NCBI GenBank assembly: GCA_005773145.1
Contig: SXHS01000082.1
Location: forward strand, 1 to 19,263
Origin: Planctomycetaceae bacterium
GTDB lineage: Bacteria; Planctomycetota; Planctomycetia; Pirellulales; Pirellulaceae
Length of the DNA stretch: 19,263 nt
Direction: 5' to 3'
The translations under genes and the position numbers were made by a program. Shown here piece by piece: positions 14,929 to 19,263 of the stretch. Under the pieces are notes generated by a model that saw only the letters and a program-made list of their open reading frames with translations, made no database searches and was not told where the DNA came from. Within the stretch, counting starts at the first letter, position 1. Every line of letters begins with the position of its first letter.

Positions 14929-15947
14929 TGCAACCAGTTCGCGTAGGGATCTTAGGATGCGGCTTTGTGGGCCGGTTGCATGCCCAACGGCTCGCGGCCG
15001 ATGCGCGGGTCGTTCTTTCTGTGTTCTGCGATCCCGATCGACAGGGAGCAACCAGGTTGCGTGACGAGTTCGCTTCCCAGGCGGCGGTGGAGACTGAAGC
15101 GTCTGCGGCACTGGAGTCCCATCCATTGGATGGCGTGGTCATTTGCTCCCCCACCCCCTTGCATCACGCACAGGTCTGCCGGGCCTTTGATCGGGGCCTG
15201 CATGTACTATGCGAGAAGCCCTTGGCCTCGACGCGTACGCAGATCGAGGACCTTTTGGCCCGTGCGCGGTTGTCGGATCGCGTGTTTAGCGTATCGCTCC
15301 AACGGCGCTACCTCGCCCCGTACCAGACGGCTCGCCGCGAACTGCAAGAACGTGCCGAGCAATACGGGGCAATACGTCAGGTACACGTGTTTGTCTGCGA
15401 ACGATGGCACCAAACGATTCATGGTACTTGGCGTGATGATCCCCAGGTGGGCGCCGGATATTTCGGCGACGCGGGAAGCCATCAGATCGACGCCGTGTTC
15501 TACATCACCGGACGGCAAGCTGAGCGTGTCTTGGCGGTGAGTGATCGTCGCGGGAGCCGTGTGGAGATCGCGACGCGCGTGCTGGCACGCCTCACCGGCG
15601 GCGTGGACCTTTCCGCCGATTTCGTGGGAGATGCCCATCATATGCGCGAGGATATTCATTTTCATTGTGAGCACGGTGATCTTCTGCTACGCAATCAACA
15701 GGTTTTTTATGCTCGGCAGAATCAGTGTGATGCCATCACGGATTTGTTGCCAGGCACGACGCCCGATCACGCCTTTATCGATGCCATCGTTGCGTACCAG
15801 CCAGGTAACTGCCCCCTCACGCTTTCCCCAGCCAGCTGCGCGCTCCCCCTGTTCGATTGGACGGCCGCCGTGTTGCGTTCGGTAGGTGGGCGGCTATCCG
15901 CAGAGGACGTGGCCCATTGGACGACGGTAACTGGAGAAAAAAACTGA
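14925..15947 (+). CDS. Gfo/Idh/MocA family NAD(P)-dependent oxidoreductase
   Basis: 340 residues, cytoplasmic: no signal peptide. The dinucleotide-binding motif GILGCGFVGRLHA (Gly11, Gly13, Gly16) lies at the N-terminus; HVLCEKPLAS carries the family Glu-Lys-Pro at 97-99, with Lys98 contacting substrate and cofactor; GDAGSHQIDAVFYITG supplies the His186/Asp189 pair expected at the catalytic site. The C-terminal half is the usual beta-sheet dimerisation domain. Such enzymes oxidise or reduce a hydroxyl group of sugars, inositols and sugar nucleotides. ATGATG at 14925 overlaps the preceding stop (ATGA), and its own stop overlaps the next start (TGATG), so it is tightly coupled to both neighbours. 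A GGGAT stretch precedes the start. Processing of a sugar released by the rhamnosidase next door is plausible but inferred. Confidence 0.93.
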   Translation: MMQPVRVGILGCGFVGRLHAQRLAADARVVLSVFCDPDRQGATRLRDEFASQAAVETEASAALESHPLDGVVICSPTPLHHAQVCRAFDRGLHVLCEKPLASTRTQIEDLLARARLSDRVFSVSLQRRYLAPYQTARRELQERAEQYGAIRQVHVFVCERWHQTIHGTWRDDPQVGAGYFGDAGSHQIDAVFYITGRQAERVLAVSDRRGSRVEIATRVLARLTGGVDLSADFVGDAHHMREDIHFHCEHGDLLLRNQQVFYARQNQCDAITDLLPGTTPDHAFIDAIVAYQPGNCPLTLSPASCALPLFDWTAAVLRSVGGRLSAEDVAHWTTVTGEKN

Positions 15948-18844
15948 TGTTCGTCAGGCGACTGGCTGGTCAATGGTTGTTCGTGTGGCTTTTGGCATGT
16001 GCGGCAGCCCCCGCGCTGGGCTGGGATGCCGTCGACTTGCGATGCGAATGGCGCGTGCACCCGAGTGGCGTGGATGAGTCGCAGCCGCGTCTGTCGTGGC
16101 GTGTGGTGTCCCCCCGTCGAGGCGCGCGTCAGACGGCCTACCGCATCTTAGTTGCGAGTTCCGAGGAACAATTGCTGAGTAGCCAAGCCGACTTGTGGGA
16201 CAGTGGTCGGGTCACATCGGATGAGACGTTGAGTCATGCCTATGGTGGACGTGCTCTAGAATCCAACCAGGCGTGCTATTGGAAGGTGCAGGTTTGGGAT
16301 GAGGAAGGCCGCCCCTCCGCGTGGAGCCAGGTCACCTCGTGGTCGACGGGATTCCTGCGGGCAAGCGATTGGCAGGCAAGCTGGATCTCCTATCGCGATG
16401 ACCATCCGTTGCACACCGATCGCCAATCTTTATACTTGCCCGCCGCGCGACACTTTCGCAAGGATTTTGAGATTCACAAGCCGATACGTCGCGCGACCCT
16501 GTTTGCATCGGCGCTGGGAATCGCCGATTGGCAGCTGAACGGACAGCTGGCGAGTGACGGCTACTTCGAACCCGGTTGGGCCGACTACGCCCAACGGGCC
16601 TACTATCGCGTGCATGACGTAACCCGATGGATGCGGCAGGGTAAAAATGCCTTGGGAGCCATCTTGGCCGATGGATGGTACTCCGGTTACGTCGGCTATG
16701 GATTGCTGGTCGGTTATGGCCCCAATAAGGTGGGCCGTTACTTCTACGGTAAGACGCCAGCCCTCTTGGCGCAATTGGAACTGGAGTACGTCGACGGCAC
16801 GCGGGAACGCGTGACGTCAGATACAAGTTGGCAGGTGTCGTCGGATGGGCCATTTCGGGAAGCCGATCTGATCATGGGGGAGTCGTTTGACGGGACGCGC
16901 GATCGACCTCAATGGTGCCTGCCAGCAGGGGCAACCGACTGGAAGTGGCAATCAGCGATTCCCGCGCAGGCGAATGTCCCCGAGTCGGTCGTCTTCTCGG
17001 ACAATCGTGGCGACCGGACGATCACGCTTGGATTCCAGCCCCCACCTCGTTTGCAGGCCTACTCGGCGCCCCCGATCGGGATCAGCGAGGAATTGCCGGC
17101 ACGAGCGTTGCATGAACCGACCCCGGGTGTCTACATCTTCGACATGGGTCAGAACTTTGCCGGCATCGTGCGGCTGAAGGTGAAAGGTGCGCGGGGGACC
17201 AAGGTCCAACTGCGATATGGTGAAATGCTCCATCCCGATGGACGTTTGATGACTGAGAACCTGCGTCGGGCTCGAGTGACCGACGAATACATTCTGCGCG
17301 GCGGAGATGCCGAGGAAACGTGGTCACCACGCTTTACCTACCACGGTTTTCAGTACGTGGAGGTGTCGGGATTGGCAGAGCGGCCGTCTTTGGATGCTGT
17401 CACCGGATTGGTTCTGCACAATGCTACCCCCTTGACGAGTGAATTTGCTTGCTCAGATGAAGTGATGACGCGGTTTTGGAAGAACACGGTCTGGACCCAG
17501 CGTGCGAATTTCGTGGAAGTTCCCACCGACTGTCCGCAACGCGACGAGCGTTTGGGTTGGATGGGGGACGCGCAAATGTATGTTCGGACGGCAACGTACA
17601 ATGCGGATGTGGCGGCGTTCTTCCAAAAGTGGATGGACGACGTGCGCGAATCTCAGTTGAGCACGGGTGCCTACCCCGACTATGCTCCGTATCCCATGGG
17701 ACACGGCGCGCCCGGCAAACAGTTTGGTGCCGCATGGACCGACGCTGGCATCATCTGCCCCTGGACCATTTGGAAAGTGTATGGCGATACACGCATTGTG
17801 GACCGAAATTGGGACTCCATGACTCGCTTCATGCAATGGCGGCAGGCGTCGAGTCCTGATCATCGAGGTGTCTCACTGGGCAATACCTGGGGAGATTGGC
17901 TGAGTGTGGGTGAAACCACGCCCATCGAGTTCATCGATAGTTGCTACTACGCCCACGACGCACGCCTGATGTCGGAAATGGCTCATGCGATTGGGCGTGA
18001 GGATGAAGCACGCCGCTACCAGGAATTGGCACAAGCTGTCAAGAAGAAGTTTTTGCAATCCTATGCGCGTCCGGATGGAAGTCTGTCGGTCGATACGCAG
18101 TCCGCCTACGTGTTGGCGATCGCCTTTGATATGGTCCCCGCGGAACAACTCGCGTCGCTGGGAGAGCGGCTGGCACAAAAAGTAGCCTCGCATGACTATC
18201 GCATGACGACGGGCTTTCTGGGGTCCAAGTACATTGTGCCTGCCTTGAGTGCTACGGGACACACCGAGTTGGCGTTGCGGTTGTTCCAATCACGCCGTTT
18301 TCCATCCTGGGGTTATGAGGTGGTGAATGGCGCGAGCACCGTGTGGGAACGGTGGGACAGTTACACTCATGAGCACGGTTTCAACGGTGCGGGTGGGGAT
18401 CAAAACGCGTCCATGAACAGCTTCAATCACTATGCGTTTGGCTCGGTGATGGAGTGGGCGTTCCGGGACCTGGCTGGAATTGATACCGATGGGGCGGGTT
18501 ACAAAAAAATTCGCATCTGTCCACTGCCGCCGCAGCCCTCGGCCGCTGTAGATGTGCCAGAGATCACGTGGGTCCAAGCCCGTTACGACGGTCCACGCGG
18601 TCCCATTCGCACGGCCTGGAAAAATTCCCCGCAACGTTACGAGTTGGACGTTTCGATTCCGGCCAACTGCACCGCCACGATCTGCTTGCCGGCCCCTGCG
18701 GCGGCGATCCAGGAGGGTGGTCTGCCTGTGACCCAGGTCGTTGGCCTGCGCGTCGTGGAAGATATTCCCCGTTCGGTTCGCCTGGAGGCGGTTGCCGGGG
18801 ATTACCACTTTGAGTTGGTTCCGGAGCGGTCGACCTCGCCCTAG
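15947..18844 (+). CDS. Secreted GH78 alpha-L-rhamnosidase
   Basis: 965 residues from the ATG at 15947, which overlaps the previous stop by one base and has GGAG ten bases upstream; it opens a signal peptide (QWLFVWLLACAAAPALG, cleavage near LGWDA). The frame extends upstream to 15857 only because the genes overlap. The GH78 domains follow in order: fibronectin-like N-terminal part (LRCEWRVHPSGVDESQPRLS), the jelly-roll domain with ALGIADWQLNG and ADGWYSGYVGY, the beta domain with IFDMGQNFAGIVRLKV and LRYGEMLHPDG, the (alpha/alpha)6 barrel and a C-terminal beta-sandwich. DCPQRDERLGWMGDAQM carries the general acid Glu534; TVWERWDSY carries the general base Glu801. The enzyme inverts and releases terminal alpha-L-rhamnose from glycosides or polysaccharides outside the cytoplasm. 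Length and motifs are complete. Last clear member of the cluster. Confidence 0.96.
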   Translation: MFVRRLAGQWLFVWLLACAAAPALGWDAVDLRCEWRVHPSGVDESQPRLSWRVVSPRRGARQTAYRILVASSEEQLLSSQADLWDSGRVTSDETLSHAYGGRALESNQACYWKVQVWDEEGRPSAWSQVTSWSTGFLRASDWQASWISYRDDHPLHTDRQSLYLPAARHFRKDFEIHKPIRRATLFASALGIADWQLNGQLASDGYFEPGWADYAQRAYYRVHDVTRWMRQGKNALGAILADGWYSGYVGYGLLVGYGPNKVGRYFYGKTPALLAQLELEYVDGTRERVTSDTSWQVSSDGPFREADLIMGESFDGTRDRPQWCLPAGATDWKWQSAIPAQANVPESVVFSDNRGDRTITLGFQPPPRLQAYSAPPIGISEELPARALHEPTPGVYIFDMGQNFAGIVRLKVKGARGTKVQLRYGEMLHPDGRLMTENLRRARVTDEYILRGGDAEETWSPRFTYHGFQYVEVSGLAERPSLDAVTGLVLHNATPLTSEFACSDEVMTRFWKNTVWTQRANFVEVPTDCPQRDERLGWMGDAQMYVRTATYNADVAAFFQKWMDDVRESQLSTGAYPDYAPYPMGHGAPGKQFGAAWTDAGIICPWTIWKVYGDTRIVDRNWDSMTRFMQWRQASSPDHRGVSLGNTWGDWLSVGETTPIEFIDSCYYAHDARLMSEMAHAIGREDEARRYQELAQAVKKKFLQSYARPDGSLSVDTQSAYVLAIAFDMVPAEQLASLGERLAQKVASHDYRMTTGFLGSKYIVPALSATGHTELALRLFQSRRFPSWGYEVVNGASTVWERWDSYTHEHGFNGAGGDQNASMNSFNHYAFGSVMEWAFRDLAGIDTDGAGYKKIRICPLPPQPSAAVDVPEITWVQARYDGPRGPIRTAWKNSPQRYELDVSIPANCTATICLPAPAAAIQEGGLPVTQVVGLRVVEDIPRSVRLEAVAGDYHFELVPERSTSP

Positions 18845-18924
18845 TTGAGCTTGTTTGTGGAGGGAATGGGGCGCACAATGTTAGGACGTTTTCACCGCAG
18901 GAACAGTCACACGAGGTTGCATCG

Positions 18925-19263
18925 TTGCCCGGGACATCAGTTGGCGAGTATGACGAAACGCGCCCGGAGGCAGGCTTGTCTCCCGGTGGGCGCGTGTACG
19001 AGCCCTTGCCGGCGGAAATCTCGACGATTCAGCCGGGTGGCGGTGTCTGCATGTCGCTCGAACTGGCTTGGGGCTATGCGCGCCGCTGGTGGTTGCGAAC
19101 GTTTCGGCCGGGCTACGTTGCCCGCATGCGTTCATTGCGGCGAGGGGAAACGAATCGCTGCCCCTTTGAGCCGTTGGATCCGCGTGACGTGAAGTTCTAT
19201 CGCAATCAGGGCGGCTATCACTGGCGGCCCGAGGATGATCCGTTCGCCTGGCGCGATCGACTG
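18925..19263 (+). CDS. Partial gene cut by the window end; possibly N-terminus of a phosphatidylserine-decarboxylase-like protein
   Basis: This frame is open to the right edge and reads as real protein: GEYDETRPEAGLSPGGRVYE, LPAEISTIQPGGGVCMSLEL, AWGYARRWWLRTFRPGYVAR, RCPFEPLDPRDVKFYRNQGG, YHWRPEDDPFAWRDRL. I recall very similar N-terminal stretches preceding the phosphatidylserine decarboxylase domain in planctomycete proteins, but the catalytic part lies beyond the window, so this is tentative. The start is uncertain: no ATG is in frame until 19051. A TTG at 18925 with GAGG eight bases upstream is preferred; a GTG at 18994 is an alternative. The Arg/Trp-rich segment may sit at a membrane surface. 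It begins about 80 nt after the rhamnosidase stop and could be the next gene on the same transcript or stand alone. Confidence 0.6.
   Translation, partial: MPGTSVGEYDETRPEAGLSPGGRVYEPLPAEISTIQPGGGVCMSLELAWGYARRWWLRTFRPGYVARMRSLRRGETNRCPFEPLDPRDVKFYRNQGGYHWRPEDDPFAWRDRL

Noticed and set aside
18845..19192. Plus-strand frame of 115 residues after the rhamnosidase
   Set aside because: Cys/Arg-rich with no domain and out of frame with the convincing partial gene (18925-19263) that overlaps it.

Overview
The window looks like a chromosomal segment of a planctomycete, most probably a Pirellula/Rhodopirellula-type organism. The clues are three proteins with PEP-CTERM sorting tails, a DUF1080 domain fused to a glucose/sorbosone-dehydrogenase propeller, an exported fumarylacetoacetate-hydrolase-family protein, a GH78 rhamnosidase, loosely packed genes and small palindromic or microsatellite-like repeats between genes. 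This assignment is inference from gene content; there is no rRNA or other marker here. No tRNA, rRNA, CRISPR array, transposase, integrase or prophage gene was seen.

Layout. 1-550 is the 3' end of a conserved uncharacterised gene. It converges on a minus-strand secreted DUF1080-GSDH fusion (647-2545), with a 26-bp tandem palindromic repeat between the two. A divergent intergenic region with a candidate sigma-70 promoter leads to a plus-strand run: the exported FAH-family protein (2777), a YgiQ-type radical SAM protein (3760) and a HAD phosphatase (5876); the last two are 10 nt apart. A 9-bp repeat tract separates these from a minus-strand PfkB-family sugar kinase (6647-7711). About 745 bp without a convincing gene follows, holding a sigma-54-like site, a TTGACA box and a nested hairpin, and it leads to a small PEP-CTERM protein (8457). 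That gene converges on a larger PEP-CTERM protein with autotransporter-type repeats (9486-11066, minus); the 320 bp between them holds three inverted repeats.

From 11407 to 18844 there is a tight plus-strand cluster, probably one operon: a PhyH-type Fe(II)/2-oxoglutarate oxygenase, a conserved protein of unknown function, a PEP-CTERM phytase-like esterase domain protein, a Gfo/Idh/MocA oxidoreductase and a secreted GH78 alpha-L-rhamnosidase. Gaps are 2 and 40 nt, followed by overlaps of 4 nt and 1 nt. The window ends inside another gene, whose visible part may be the N-terminus of a planctomycete phosphatidylserine-decarboxylase-like protein.

How the genes may work together (inference): the rhamnosidase would release L-rhamnose outside the cytoplasm, the phytase-like protein would act at the cell surface, and the dioxygenase, Gfo/Idh enzyme and unknown protein would modify the released product or a related small molecule. 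The unknown member (12228-13472) and the operon as a unit are the best candidates here for an undescribed system. The three PEP-CTERM proteins imply an exosortase encoded elsewhere in the genome.
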